64,000 nucleotides of DNA from Isoetes taiwanensis (GCA_021234155.1 JAJEKV010000537.1:62001-126000), one strand, 5' to 3'; counted from the stretch's first letter, positions 22,836-33,765 are shown. Notes: a model not told the origin generated them from the sequence alone. A program made the numbers and translations.

Positions 22836-23281
22836 GCATTAGGTCTTCAAAGCAAACCCTAGACTAATAGTACTCACCAGTATCGTGTATGTGTTCATCC
22901 ACTTATTTGTTAATTCCTTACAAATAAACGTATTTTGTCATACTACCAAATTATCCATTGTTAGTAATTTCGGCCAGTACCTATGGCCATGTTTTCAATA
23001 CCATAAAAATTGCACCATGCCCTTAGCACGGTCCTTTTGCATGTTAATTTTCTTTGGGTAGCAGTTCATGTTGCAGACCTTGAAAACCTGGTGCTCCTGC
23101 TTCATGGTCTTAAAGGGTCATGTATTCCAATGTTAATTGCACTATTGTCAACATTTGTAAAATGCCTTACCTTTCAGGTGTGTATCTGCTGTTTATGGTT
23201 CAAACACCTAGTAGTTAGTCTCCGTTACTTAATCCTGTTATCTTAAGCTGTAAGACAAGGATCAAAACAAATTTCGTTGGG
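22836..23281 (-). other. 5' leader of unit 3
   Basis: About 445 bases between the element's 5' end and ORF1, near-identical in all three units. The opposite strand keeps a 78-codon frame in each copy (7171, 15935, 23010), judged fortuitous. Confidence 0.5.
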
Positions 23282-23304
23282 ATATATATCTGTTATATAT
23301 ATAC
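23282..23304. repeat. Short TA tract, head-to-head junction
   Basis: TA-rich bases separate the 5' end of unit 3 (minus strand) from the 5' end of the next, plus-strand element. The strand of the chain switches here. Confidence 0.7.
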
Positions 23305-23310
23305 AATAAC

Positions 23311-23425
23311 TTAAGCTGCCCCCTTATGGATAGAGATTTGGGTGTCGCCATTTGGGCCGTCCAAATTCGAGATCGACGGTCTACGCAATGACACCCAAAT
23401 CTCTATCCATAAGGGGGCAGCTTAA
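23311..23425. repeat. Perfect 36-bp inverted repeat with 43-bp spacer
   Basis: Arms 23311-23346 and 23390-23425 are exact reverse complements, starting TTAAGCTGCCCCC and ending GGGGGCAGCTTAA. A GGCCGTC/GACGG pair lies inside the spacer. It could be a small MITE flanked by TTAA or a structured 5' end of element A. Confidence 0.85.
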
Positions 23426-23775
23426 TTCAGATTGATCTCAGCCATGGAATGTGCTGCATCAACGGCTGAGGTTTAGCCACATTTTTTCATAGCATTTAAT
23501 GCTACTTGATGAGGTGGCACTAAGCAGCCCCTTATTTGGGGCTTTTAATCTGGGCCGTCAAATGTGTTGCATCAATGGCCCTTACGTTGCCACATATCTG
23601 GAGTGCAATTAATGCTACACGATGAGGTGGCACTCAGGTGTACAAGTGGCAGATTATATTAATGGTTAAAAAGCCATTGAAATTAATGCTTAACCTCATG
23701 AGGTGGCGCCGTCTCGTGTTGTTTTTAATTTTATCCTAAAAGCCTTAAGGTGGCATATTCTATTCTATTCTATTC

Positions 23776-24170
23776 TATGGCGTGGCTGCCCGTTCATTTT
23801 CGACCCATTTTTTATTTCTTAGCAATGTTGGAGCTGCTATATCGGCGCCTGGAGATGGTGAAGCTTTGCAGTGCTATTTGCCGGGTCCTTTCTGTGTTTG
23901 TTTTTCTGCATATTCAGGCATTTCAACAATGCACAAAGGGAAAAAAAATTTGCATGCAACAGAGCATTCCGAAGTTCTTCCGAGGTGCAGCAGGGTCCCT
24001 AAAACGCTATTACAAGCAGCATTGCTCTGCTCGGAATTGAAGAGGGCCTTTGATCCCTCAGTTTTTGCCAGACCCTTGGCTGCCAGATTGGGTTCTCTTT
24101 TCGTATGCTATGTTGAAGACCATGCCTTCCTATATGGTTATTTTTGTGAAAGGAAAATTGCCTGCAGCTA
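23776..24170 (+). other. Possible captured first exon, about 115-129 codons
   Basis: Two overlapping plus-strand frames are open here. One begins near 23782 and is Ser/Ala/Arg-containing with ELKRAFDPSVFARPLAARLG before a TAA. Base composition rises to coding-like levels and AG/GT signals follow. The start resembles an organelle-targeting leader in composition only. It lies just after a (ATTCT)4 microsatellite at 23757-23778. I do not recognise the protein and cannot show that it is transcribed. Confidence 0.25.
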
Positions 24171-25440
24171 ACTTAGTGTTCGCCAGAGGTGATCTGGAGT
24201 TTTGTACTTAGTTTTAAGTATGATATGTGCTTATTCCATAAGATTGTTGCAGGAAAATATGATTGTGGCCAGCAAGAAACATTACTGTTCGTGGTCCACT
24301 CCCGTCTAAGTTGCCGTAGCTGAGGGCAGCATAGCGATATGATGAAGGTTCATTTCTTTTAAATGCGGCTCTGATTAGTCTTAACAACTTCAAAAAATAC
24401 CCTGTTAACAGCTTTCGCTGCTGGATGGGATGAACCACTCTTTAAATTTCGGCAGGTTAGCAGAGCAGCGAAACTAGGGTAACCGATTTTGCGTTCAACA
24501 GGGAAGACAACGATTTAATGCAGGTTCATTTCTTCTGCTGCTTTCTTCATTTTGGCTTGGCACTTCAAGGCATAGCCGGTGTGTTACAATGTATTTGGAA
24601 ACAAGGAGTTGTATGAAGCCGCATTTGGGAACCAATTACAGAGATTTTTCTGAGATGGAGAGTCCAGCTCTTAGAAAACGGCAGTCAACTGCTTGATTTT
24701 GGTCCCTGAGGTTTAATGCATTCATGCAAGTTAGCAATTTCAAAAGAATTCAGACTGTGCAAGCCTTTGATCTGATGCAGGAGAATTCTCCAAAGCGTTA
24801 TCTAAATCATGCTTTCTAATCAGCATATGCACCTGACCAGGCATATGAGATGATGGCAGTAACTGGCAGTAAATATGCAGCATTGTAATTGCAATGAAAA
24901 AGATCTGTGAAGATGAGGTTATCTTCTTTGCTTATTCTCATCAACTGTGAGCACTCTTATGTTCACGGCTTATCCATAAGCATAAGTCTCTGACACTGAT
25001 TATGGCAGGAATTATGTTGAATGGTGCTTCCCTGTTGTGCATGCCAACATGGAACATTTAAAGAAGCTGACACTGCAATTCGATATGCTAGAGTTGCACG
25101 CAAGCTGATGCTTTCTATACTATATGCATTCGTACATTTTTTGAAGCATGCCCACTGGGTTCTGTTAGCCATGTCTCAGAGCTAAACAAATCAACTGGGA
25201 GAGATTTGTAACGTGCTTATTTAGGAATTACTGCCGTGAAGGATCGGCAATTCAATCAAATGTTTTTTTCCAGGCTGCTTTTCTTCCTTTTAATGTCAGA
25301 TGGCCTCTAGTTTAATGGCCAATTTAGAATGCAGGGGCTTTACCTCATCTCCATCGCATGCAAAAGGATAGGAAACAATTGTCTCACTGGTACTGACCAT
25401 TTTTTTCTGAGGCTTGTGTGTCTGAGAATTGTGTGTTTAG
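24171..25440 (+). other. Non-coding or intronic stretch of element A
   Basis: Mixed composition with several TTTGCAG/GCAG acceptor-like sites, but no frame longer than about 70 codons with recognisable content. Confidence 0.3.
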
Positions 25441-25518
25441 TAGGCTACATTGTTTACAGCTATGTTTCTCATCTATGTGTTTTCTGGTATTGTTGAAATA
25501 ATCAAGAAAGGCATATGT

Positions 25519-25735
25519 TCAAAATTCGCAGGAATCCAGCTCAGCAAGGAAAGGAGCATGTTGCTGCTTTTGGTGCCTGGCAAAGGGAAGCTCAAAAAAT
25601 TGCAAAAACTATCTGCAAAAGCAATCGTGTATGTATTTTGCTTGCAGCTTTGGCTTTGAGAGCCAAGTGCATAATATGTCTCGCGTGACATATTGCTTTG
25701 GGAGGTGGTTTACCAAAGGATCGCATTGTTGAGGT
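25519..25735 (+). pseudogene. Gene fragments, the second RecA-like
   Basis: After AAAATTCGCAG (about 25530) a plus-strand exon-like frame reads NPAQQGKEHVAAFGAWQREA, then QKIAKTICKSNR, to a GTATGT donor at about 25629. A second piece at 25687-25733 reads HIALGGGLPKDRIVE and ends at a GT. Bacterial and organellar RecA proteins have ALGGGGLPKGRIVEIYG immediately before the Walker A loop, so the match is good but short. An in-frame TGA precedes it, and the Walker A exon is not found downstream. If correct, this is a scrap of a nuclear gene for organelle RecA (homologous recombination) captured by the element. The first exon is unassigned. Confidence 0.35.
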
Positions 25736-27300
25736 CTGTTACTCAAAAATCTGATATTGTTTTTAGTGTCAAATTTATTGGTCTGTGTTGTCCAGTGCTC
25801 TTGCTTTTACGCTTCCATAATCTCTAAAAACGTTCCTTGTGTGATCGGACTGTTATCTACATGAAATTTTATACGGGCTCTTAAGACACTTGATGTTCTT
25901 ATTAGGAAAGGGGCAATGATGCTCTTCATTGCAGTGATGTATTTTCTTGATATAAAATCCATTGTTCATTGATTGGGCAGTTGTGTTGTAATTTATAAAT
26001 GCCCCTCATCACACCAACACTAAGTTCAATTCTGGCAATTATTTGTAATGGTTTGCACAATGACTTATACTCAAGACCCATTAGAAGATATGGCAAATGT
26101 ATAGCCTTGCACGAAGGAATTTAAAAAGCAAATGTATAGACAAATCTGAAAAGCAACTCAATTTCTTGAGGAGATGCTTTATAAAGATGTGATTTGTTGT
26201 TGCAAAAAGGCTTCGCTTTGTTCGTCATTTTGCATTTTAGGAAATTACGGACAATATTATAACATGCGTACCAATGTCAAACGGATTTGCATGAAGGTAG
26301 AACAAACTAGTGAACACAATGCAATGACTCCATTACGTTAATATAGCGCACGAAACAGATGACTTGCAACGCCAGAACTCACACCAAGCAAATATGCATG
26401 ACTCCAAACATTCAAACGACATAGTCATATTGTTATTGCTAGTAGAACTTTGATGGACATATATTCCATGTGTTTGTTCAACAATCAGCTCAGTCTAAGT
26501 CAGAAACAACAGATTCAATAACATTATGGATCAATGTCTTTGGTTTCCAAATGGGACATAGTCTCATCAATTTGACGCATCATGGCTTATGTTTAATGGA
26601 GGTCTTTGACATTATTATTTGTTCTAGACTCAAAAGTTTCTGTACATTCTAGAATTTTATCTAGACTTACAATTTTATGCAGTTGGACGAAGCAAGTCTT
26701 GGAATGTTACAACTTTCCATATCGTACATCTCATGGTCTAATCCAATGTAGATATGCATTTTGCATGAATAGTTAACGTCTATCGTATCTCCAAACTAGA
26801 AGTAATAATGAATAACATCAACACATCAAGTAATTGAAATACACATTTATTCTCAAATGCGCTAGTAGTGAGTAAATGTGATTAACTCAAATTATTTTGG
26901 TCTTCCTTCTATATGCCGGAATTCATCTTCCTTCTATATGCCAGAATGCATTTCTAGGTGATGAGACACATGATCTTTCAAAATTTTATGACTATCAACA
27001 ACTACATATTTTCAACACTAGTGAGCCAAATCTCGATGTAGAAAGGGGCAAGCTAAAATCTTAAAGAAGATATATATGCGTTAAAGGCACTATCAATTCT
27101 CTCTGTATAGTTGGGTTGTATTTCCAGTGGGAATTGTACATCATTTAATTGACGCTAGAAGCTACAAAAAAGTCAACATATCTTGATTAGGTGTCTGTGT
27201 ACAACTCTCTCTCTCTCTCTACATCATGTGGTGCGATACAATAATGGCACTCATAGAGATAGCATTGACAGTGGCGTGCATATTATGAGGTCATAGTGCA
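25736..27300 (+). other. 3' half of element A; no gene seen
   Basis: AT-rich, short frames only; a CT microsatellite lies at about 27205-27222. The last 120 bases (27300-27420) match the 3' regions of the elements ending at 33765 and 62709 (CACTCAACTTTAGA, GTTCCC-GAT-TT, CATTGATAGTACAA). Confidence 0.4.
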
Positions 27301-27414
27301 ACTCAATTGAATTCTTGACACTCAACTTTAGACCTTGATATGTTTAAGCTTGGATTTTGTTCCCAGATATTCATGAAACATAGTTCGTACACCCATTGAT
27401 AGTACAAGAACTTG

Positions 27415-27441
27415 TATATATATGTATCTACTATATATATA
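27415..27441. repeat. TA tract between elements A and B
   Basis: ACTTG followed by interrupted (TA)n and then the next 5' end, AAATTATTAGGATGCCCCC. Confidence 0.8.
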
Positions 27442-27445
27442 AAAT

Positions 27446-27710
27446 TATTAGGATGCCCCCTTGCGCATAGAGATTTGGATGTACCCATGCGATATAGAGA
27501 TTAATGCCAGCCGTCCAATTGAAAATGGAAGGCCATGATGCCGCCACCTCATGGGAGAGATCATGCATGGGCATAGAAATGTAATGGGGGGCATGCATGG
27601 GCATGCATGGGGGCATGCACCACATCCCCGAGCCTGAGATTTGGGTATAGAGATTGATCCTGGCCGTCCATCTCGGATTTGGACGGCCCACAAGAAAAGC
27701 CCCAATCTGA
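27446..27710 (+). repeat. Shared 5' module: ATAGAGATT boxes, GCATGCATGGG cluster, GACGG hairpin
   Basis: Three ATAGAGATT boxes (27467, 27495, 27646), a cluster of palindromic GCATGCATGGGC words (27560-27620) ending GCATGCACCACATC, and the hairpin CCGTCC-ATCTCGGATTTG-GGACGG (27663-27688) followed by AAAAGCCCC. The GCATGC cluster recurs at 42808-42855, and the hairpin recurs at 47640-47665 and 55341-55366. Confidence 0.7.
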
Positions 27711-29067
27711 TGCTTTTGCATTTTTTTTTACTCTCTGTATTTGGGGTTACGCCCGCGAGCGATATGGCCCTTTGTATGATTTGTTGGATGCGGATGCGCA
27801 GTGCGTGGATGCGATGCTCGATTTTGTATGGGAACCCTAAGCGGTGACCGGCTTTGCGGATTCGACCGAAATAGGTCGGCCGGGTTTTAGTATCTGGGAA
27901 AATGGATTTCGGTTTAAAATTTTTAGTGACAGTTTTACTCGGTTTTAAAACTTAATTCTTGTTCGCTAATGGTGCAAGCGACCTTTACCGCTTATAGTGC
28001 TAGAGAAATTCTAGATCCAGTATCTGTGCTTCCTTGCCGGATCTGGCGGTCGGATGGTAAGCGGCTATGCCGAGTTATAGAAGGATTTCCCTCCTTTTTT
28101 TTTTTTGTATGTGAGGGGGGGCATTCCGGCCGATAAATCTCATGTCCGACATTTTGGAAAGAGATCCGGAAGTAGTCGGATTAGGGTCCCCGGGCCGACG
28201 AGAGGGTTTTTTGAAATTGTTAGGTTTGAAGATGTTACTTACGGATTATAAACCTTATGGCTTGCATTCCATTCACCATTTTAACCATTTTATTGAATAC
28301 ACGTGACGGCGACCATCTGTTTGGATGAAATTGCAGCAAGGTAGATGAAAGTCATTCACATGCAGAACTTTGTATGACAATCGTAATTTCCCTCTTTTGT
28401 TGTCTTTGGATATGATGGATCAAGGGCATTCTCAAGGATTAGCTTCCTAGGGGAAACATGTGGACTATGTCTTATGCCCACGTTTTGAAATAAAAATCCT
28501 AGGGAAATCTTAAATGTCAGAAGCTTTTCTTATCTTGCATGTGTTGATATATTGTTTGACGATAAATACGGCTTGGATTCATGATGGTAAAGTTCTTAGG
28601 CGTTGATCACAGATATAGATTGTTTGACCTAAGATACACTTTTTCTTTCAGATTGGATATTAAGGCTTGGAGTGTGCAGCTTGAGAATATCGTTGATTCC
28701 TTAAAAAGGAACAAATGTCTTTTTGCGTATTAGACAAGTAAGACCTTCTAACTCAAGCTCAGTGCCTTAGTCAAATGGTAAATCGCCATAGCCATGTTTT
28801 GATGTTGCAACTTTGTTGGCGATCATTGCAAGATTGAGCTTCCTCCTATCGGACAAGCGCTGTGTGCAGTTTTGTCCATGAATAGACATATTAGTAGAGG
28901 AGATATAAGTTCGTCGAAGTGTTGCTCTCTTTTGACTACAGTATTGAAGGTACATTTTTAAAAAAATTCCTTCGTTGCATGATGTCTTATGTGTTTATCC
29001 GGGTTATGCCCTTCAAAGAAGTGTAATACAGACCTTATGACTAAAGCATGTATAACACTTTTTTCAG
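27711..29067 (+). other. Unassigned sequence upstream of the WW exons
   Basis: Exon-like GC content near 27740-27900 falls to intron-like AT content afterwards. CAG/CTG words look depleted, so true frames may be hidden. No protein recognised. Confidence 0.3.
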
Positions 29068-29565
29068 AGTGTTTCGGCAACTATAGCAGCAGCATCTGAT
29101 TGGCAGGAAGATATAGCCCCAGATGGCAGAAGGTTATTTGTTTTCCTCTCCTTTTTGTTTTTTTTTTGGTTACATGGCTTACGTGCATCACATTTTTTTA
29201 TGGCTTATGCAGGTATTATTACAACAAAAGATCAAAGCAATCTAGGTAGGAAAAACCTTGCGTAATTGATGACTCCTACCGAGGTACTTAATGTGTAGTC
29301 ATAAGATATTTTAAATGTTTGTGTCTTTGTCTTTGGTTTATTTTTAACAAACCGAAGTCTTGTGCCCGTTTTCTTCTTTTTACAGGCGTGATGCATCTAC
29401 AAGATGGAAGGAATTCACCACCGCAGATGGTCGAAAAGTATGTACTCCTTTTGTATAAAATGTTCTTTGCATGTTTGGGGCATCAATACTGAGAAGGTAT
29501 ACATTAATAGGTACTATTACAAGAAGGAAACGGCGATCAAAATGGACAATGCGGAGGAGATGAAG
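29068..29565 (+). pseudogene. PRP40-like pre-mRNA-processing protein fragment: two WW domains over four exons
   Basis: Four exon pieces lie in order between splice signals. 29068-29132 ends SDWQEDIAPDGRR; 29213-29283 continues YYYNKRSKQS and later LMTPTE in another frame; 29386-29431 gives RDASTRWKEFTTADGRK before GTATGT; 29511-29565 begins YYYKKET and in a shifted frame SKWTM before GAGGAGATGAAG and a GTACG donor. This is the tandem WW pair of plant PRP40 proteins, U1 snRNP-associated factors that bind proline-rich partners in the nucleus. Introns are retained, so capture was at DNA level. The second Trp of WW1 appears as TAG (29247-29249), and three one- or two-base shifts occur. Each break sits where the expected codons contain CTG or CAG (for example AGCTGG read as AGGTAG), so they may be miscalls. 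The FF domains and N-terminus of PRP40 are not found nearby. Confidence 0.75.
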
Positions 29566-32280
29566 GTACGAACCAAAATAAACCCATTTGTAAAACTTTT
29601 AAGCGGGCATTTGTAATGGGAAATGGAAAGTTGGGTAATATGGTTGTGAAGAATGCATTCCCTAAAAGGACCTTTCTAAGGAGAAAGATTATATTAACAT
29701 CTACAAGAGACCACTTGGGTCTATGAGACCATTTATCTGACAATCATGCAAACCTAGGGGTGCATTTGCAGTTTCTAGAGATGACATAAAAATGTAAAAG
29801 AAAAACTAAACGATGAAATCAGGATTTTCCTTTACTGCCCGTTTTCTTCTTCTTGACACTTTCATGGTTACCCCTCTTGGGATCAAATTAGATGGTCCAG
29901 GAAGGGGATCTGATTCCGTTTATTATTATTATCACCTCCAATGAGAAAGAGAGCAGTCTGCCTTTGTGTAAGGTCATTTTCCTGCATTTACATAGATCAT
30001 TACTATCATTCTTCTGCAGGTAGTGTTTAAGGATTGCGGTTATCCTAGGAAGTCGTAATATTCCAAATATGACAAGTATATTATCAAGCCAAAATTCTCT
30101 ACCTACTCGGAGCTGTATGCTTTGAAATCAGAAAACATAAAGGAACTTTTTAATAATCATTATTCGTTTGTATCTGTCAAGACCAACTTTTGTGGAATGG
30201 AATTTTAGCATTGTTTTTGTTGGATGGTTGTCTAGAAGGATGGAGAAAAATAACGGCATGTTCTAACATACGGGCAGACATGTGCTACACAGGTCTGTGG
30301 GCTGTTGCTACTGGAACGTCCGACTGTTTCTTTTGGCCCCGATCTGTTACGAGTATTTGTCATTTGCCAAGAACCATGCTCTTTTGTTGCCATGGTGTTC
30401 TTTGTCAGAACTTATCATGGAATTAGATACGTTCTAAAGTGAGGGTTTGAGCTTTTTACAATCCGGACATTGTTTGGGATTTAATTTGATCTATTGGCAT
30501 TCATGGTTTTCTACTATAACTTGGATTTTGTTTTCAGCTCTAGTGCCAAGCTTGGGCATTTACTATGTTCTTGGTCTTCGGCTGGGTTGCAATGGCTACA
30601 AGACGCCAATAATATGGCGGTAAACATGTTTTTCAACTCGGAACTTTTGCGGATTTAACATCCTTGGTGTCACGTGAACACGATGCGACCAAAGAGCACA
30701 TATTCTAGAATGGCTTCACAAAATCAGGTACCAAGTTTTTGAGAAGCATTCATAGATCGTTGTTGTTCGGATGCTTGCACTTTGATAATGTATGTAGTTG
30801 TATAAAGATGCCATTCTTAGAGATCGCATCCACTATGCATATAAATGATTTTATTTTCAAGGGCGACTAGTTGGATTTGCCTTACCTTATACATCTTAAA
30901 GCAAAGAACAACAAAGCGTGCTAGGTAGAGTGATGACCATCGCTGAGCATTGGTCTCGACATGATTAAGGCTAAACCAATGGAGTATCTAGCGGGATGAG
31001 TTTTGTGCAACATCAAAGCTGAAAGCAGTCTATGGTCCTTTGTGGAAAACTCCTTATCATGCCATTCGGATCTCCTGTTTTGTGTTGTAAGCACAGTATG
31101 ATTGTAATAACGTTTTCAGAGGTCTAACATACAATGTGTTTCTTTTTAGGCCCTCGAGCAAATGGTGGCAATAGTTCCGAAATTGTTTCAAAACAATGAG
31201 CTGTTGAACCAAGCAAAGTTATTCCTTGGCTTCGAAGGGATACTGGTAAGCTCAAGGCTCAATCGGGTTTGAGCTTTAGGCGACTTGATGAGTTCTATTT
31301 TTGGGGAAGGTAGCGGTGTGAATCTTCCCATTCGAGAGCCTTCTCAAGAGATGCAAGCCAACCAGTTTTTTTGAAAGAATACCGTAATATAGAATGTTTC
31401 CATTGCACTTTTACATAATCTCTTTAAATTCTTTCCTCACTGCAAAATCCATCTCAAAGTGACCCCTTGAACATACAGTCGTATTCCACCAAGGTGGATT
31501 CTTGAGTCATAATCACCAATTGTCTTCACACCAAGATGTGATACGCTATTACAACACAGTCCCAAATATCCTCTGCATGATGTTCTTCGTTTCCTCCCAC
31601 CCATCATGTTTCAATGCCCAGCTTGGATGTAAAAGAGGTATGCCTCAACCATTGCAACCTCCTGTTATCCAAAACTTCGACCACACCTGCATCGATGACA
31701 CAGAGCGGGACTTATATTATACGTGTCTTTGAGCAAATCTAATTTCTCTGAAGAAGTCTGGACATTTACCTCAACTTGATTCTCTATGAAGTTTTTACCA
31801 GATTGTAGCTAGGCCATGAGGAACAATTGGTGGTAACTGGTGAACTTTTTCATGTGACAGTAGTGACCCAAATGTATGGATTTTTATTTTTGGAAAATAA
31901 CATGCATTCGACACCAATAAAGTCCAACCCTCTTTGTCAATGTCCCTCGCCTTATTGAAGCAAAGTAGATAAATTTTACCAGCAATTGCTATACATTTGG
32001 GGTAGCCACAGAAAATTTGACATTTTCGCATTAAATTTTCCCAAGTTTTTACTAGTTCTTGCTAGCTTAAGAGGAAACATGAAGCAAGCAGAATATACAA
32101 AAATATAATAGGATAAGAGGATAAAGATATCCCCATTCTTAATGCTAACTTCTCTGTTATCATTTAAATATGGTAGCACTTAGCTATTATAGGACAATGA
32201 GACAAAATGCCAGCCCACAAGTGTGGAGCTTCAAAAATGCTATTTGCAAGTTCATATTCATCAAATAGAAAATAAATTAT
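29566..32280 (+). other. Middle of element B; no gene identified
   Basis: Several short open stretches, for example 31143-31240 reading ALEQMVAIVPKLFQNNELL, follow AG sites and may be exons of other captured fragments, but none is recognised. Confidence 0.3.
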
Positions 32281-32308
32281 ATTTTATAAGATAGGAAATA
32301 TTAGAACC

Positions 32309-32530
32309 ATGGGCACACTTGGCACATTTGGCACACTTGGTACATTTGGTGATGGAATCAAAATTCTACAACTTTTGTTTGCCTTCTGTAGCACACTTGG
32401 CACATTTGGTGATGGAATCAAAATTCTACAACTTTTGTTTGCCTTCTGTAGCACACTTGGCAATGGAATCGAAATTCTACAACTTTTATTTGCCTTGTGT
32501 AGCACACTTGGCACATTTGGTGATGGAATC
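32309..32530. repeat. 60-bp minisatellite, about 3.5 copies
   Basis: Units beginning CACATTTGGTGATGGAATC recur at 32341, 32401 and, after a 51-bp variant unit, 32511. Because the unit is a multiple of three, several frames on both strands stay open and encode 20-residue repeats. This is a consequence of the period, not evidence of a gene. Confidence 0.9.
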
Positions 32531-33409
32531 CCTGTCCACGGGGTACTCGTTTTTCCAAGCAAAGTGGGGCTTTGATCGTTGGCCCATTTAAATACATGTT
32601 ATTCTTTATGTCATGGCTTAATCACAATGACACATCTACATGTAAAATTGACATTGCAGTGCTAGATTTGAGCCATTTGATAGCCTATAAGGCTTTTGCA
32701 AAACAACATATTTTCCAGACGATGTTTTTACATATAAACAAATGGGCGAAAAACTAAATTAAGTTACTATAGATTACCAAAGAGGGCCATTATGGATGAG
32801 AAACAAGCTTTTAGTATACCACTTCGACACGACATTGAATCACTCTTATTTTGTGGGCGAAGAAGTTCTAATAAACCTATTTGTGAGCCTTTGACTACTT
32901 AAAGTTCTAATAAAGAATGGTGAGTTTCATTGAATGGCTATCAGAGATTTTAGTTTAAAACTTCATGACTTTGAAGTAGATGCATACTGTTATTTGTGTG
33001 ATGGGACAATTGAGAAGGACCATTGAATCATTTCTTATTTTGTAGACGAAGAAGTTCTAATAATAAACGGTGAGTTCGCTAAGCGATTTAGCTTAAAGCT
33101 TCATGACTTTCAACTAGATGCATACTGCCATTTAAAAAGGTAAAATCTCAAACAAGATATGCACTAAAGACATTAATAGTCTGCAATGTGATGACAACAA
33201 ATTAGTGGATTATGACACTCGAATTCAACTTGAACAAACAATATTTTAGAAGCCATCTATGACTATATGTTAAGAGAAATACTATGAAATTGTATGCAGT
33301 AAACATGGATTAGTTTAAATAAAAGCTTTGGCTTTGAATTATTCATTTAACTTAACTCTTTCAATTTAATTCAAATTTAGGTTTGCTTTTCGATTTAATC
33401 TCACCCATT

Positions 33410-33411
<2 letters not shown>
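32531..33411 (+). other. 3' part of element B; nothing recognised
   Basis: AT-rich. A block with GAAGAAGTTCTAATAA and GCTTCATGACTTTGAAGTAGATGC-type words occurs twice (about 32858-32990 and 33045-33125), an imperfect duplication. Confidence 0.4.
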
Positions 33412-33499
<88 letters not shown>

Positions 33500-33509
33500 T
33501 ATATATATA
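33412..33509. repeat. (GATA)n microsatellite, about 21 units, ending in TA
   Basis: Uninterrupted GATA repeats pass directly into a short (TA)n. Confidence 0.95.
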
Positions 33510-33765
33510 GGTCCACAAGAACTAAGGTAACTTCAACTTTCAACTTTGTTAATAAACTCTTCACCGAAAAGTTCTAATAAACAATTTGGATGACTATTAG
33601 AAAGGGATTTAGCTTACGACTAGATGCATACTGCTTTGTTTTTTACCTATGACTTCTTCTAACTTAATTCTTAACACTCAACTTTAGATACTGATGTAGA
33701 CTTTACTCCCATATGTTCGTAAACTATAGCTGATAAACCCATTGATAGTACAAAAACTTGTATAT

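Larger units (their letters stand above)
16240..23281 (-). mobile_element. Retroelement unit 3: full length, best-preserved copy
   Basis: The unit spans about 7.04 kb from TCCCAACGAAATTTG at 23281 to ACTTG(TA)n at about 16242. Order on the minus strand: leader (about 445 bases), ORF1, a 1.5-kb spacer ending in a splice acceptor, ORF2, a 0.5-kb spacer, RT, and a 150-base 3' region with two hairpins. No LTR, no target-site duplication and no endonuclease domain can be recognised. A retroelement with introns, tandem copies and a PLE/TERT-like RT resembles endonuclease-lacking Penelope-like elements. ORF1 and ORF2 match nothing I know, and insertion at (TA)n rather than telomere repeats would be unusual for that group. 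Confidence 0.8.
23305..27420 (+). mobile_element. Cargo-carrying element A, 4.1 kb
   Basis: Bounded by TA tracts. The 5' end carries a CCCCCTTATGGATAGAG hairpin and a TTATTTGGGGCTTTTAATC box (23529). The 3' end reads CCATTGATAGTACAAGAACTTG and then TA. The middle (23760-25740) has plant-like exonic and intronic texture on the plus strand. No transposition gene is present, so it would be non-autonomous. Confidence 0.5.
27441..33765 (+). mobile_element. Cargo-carrying element B, 6.3 kb, with PRP40-like exons
   Basis: The 5' end GGATGCCCCCTTGCGCATAGAG parallels element A. The 3' end reads TTGATAGTACAAAAACTTG then TA. Inside are a structured 5' module, WW-domain exons with introns, a 60-bp minisatellite and a GATA microsatellite. 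There is no RT or transposase. Confidence 0.5.

Noticed and set aside
23010-23246. 78-codon plus-strand frame repeated identically at 7171, 15935 and 23010
   Set aside because: It lies antisense in the element leader, and identity among three near-identical units is no evidence for coding.
3044-23281. LTR retrotransposon arrangement for the three repeated units
   Set aside because: The repeats contain the genes themselves, are joined by TA tracts, and the RT lacks RNase H and integrase.
9177-23281. Integrated virus
   Set aside because: No capsid, envelope or viral polymerase features; the RT type, introns and tandem copies fit a retroelement.
32309-32530. CRISPR-like regular repeats
   Set aside because: The 60-bp units are contiguous with no unique spacers, and the context is eukaryotic.
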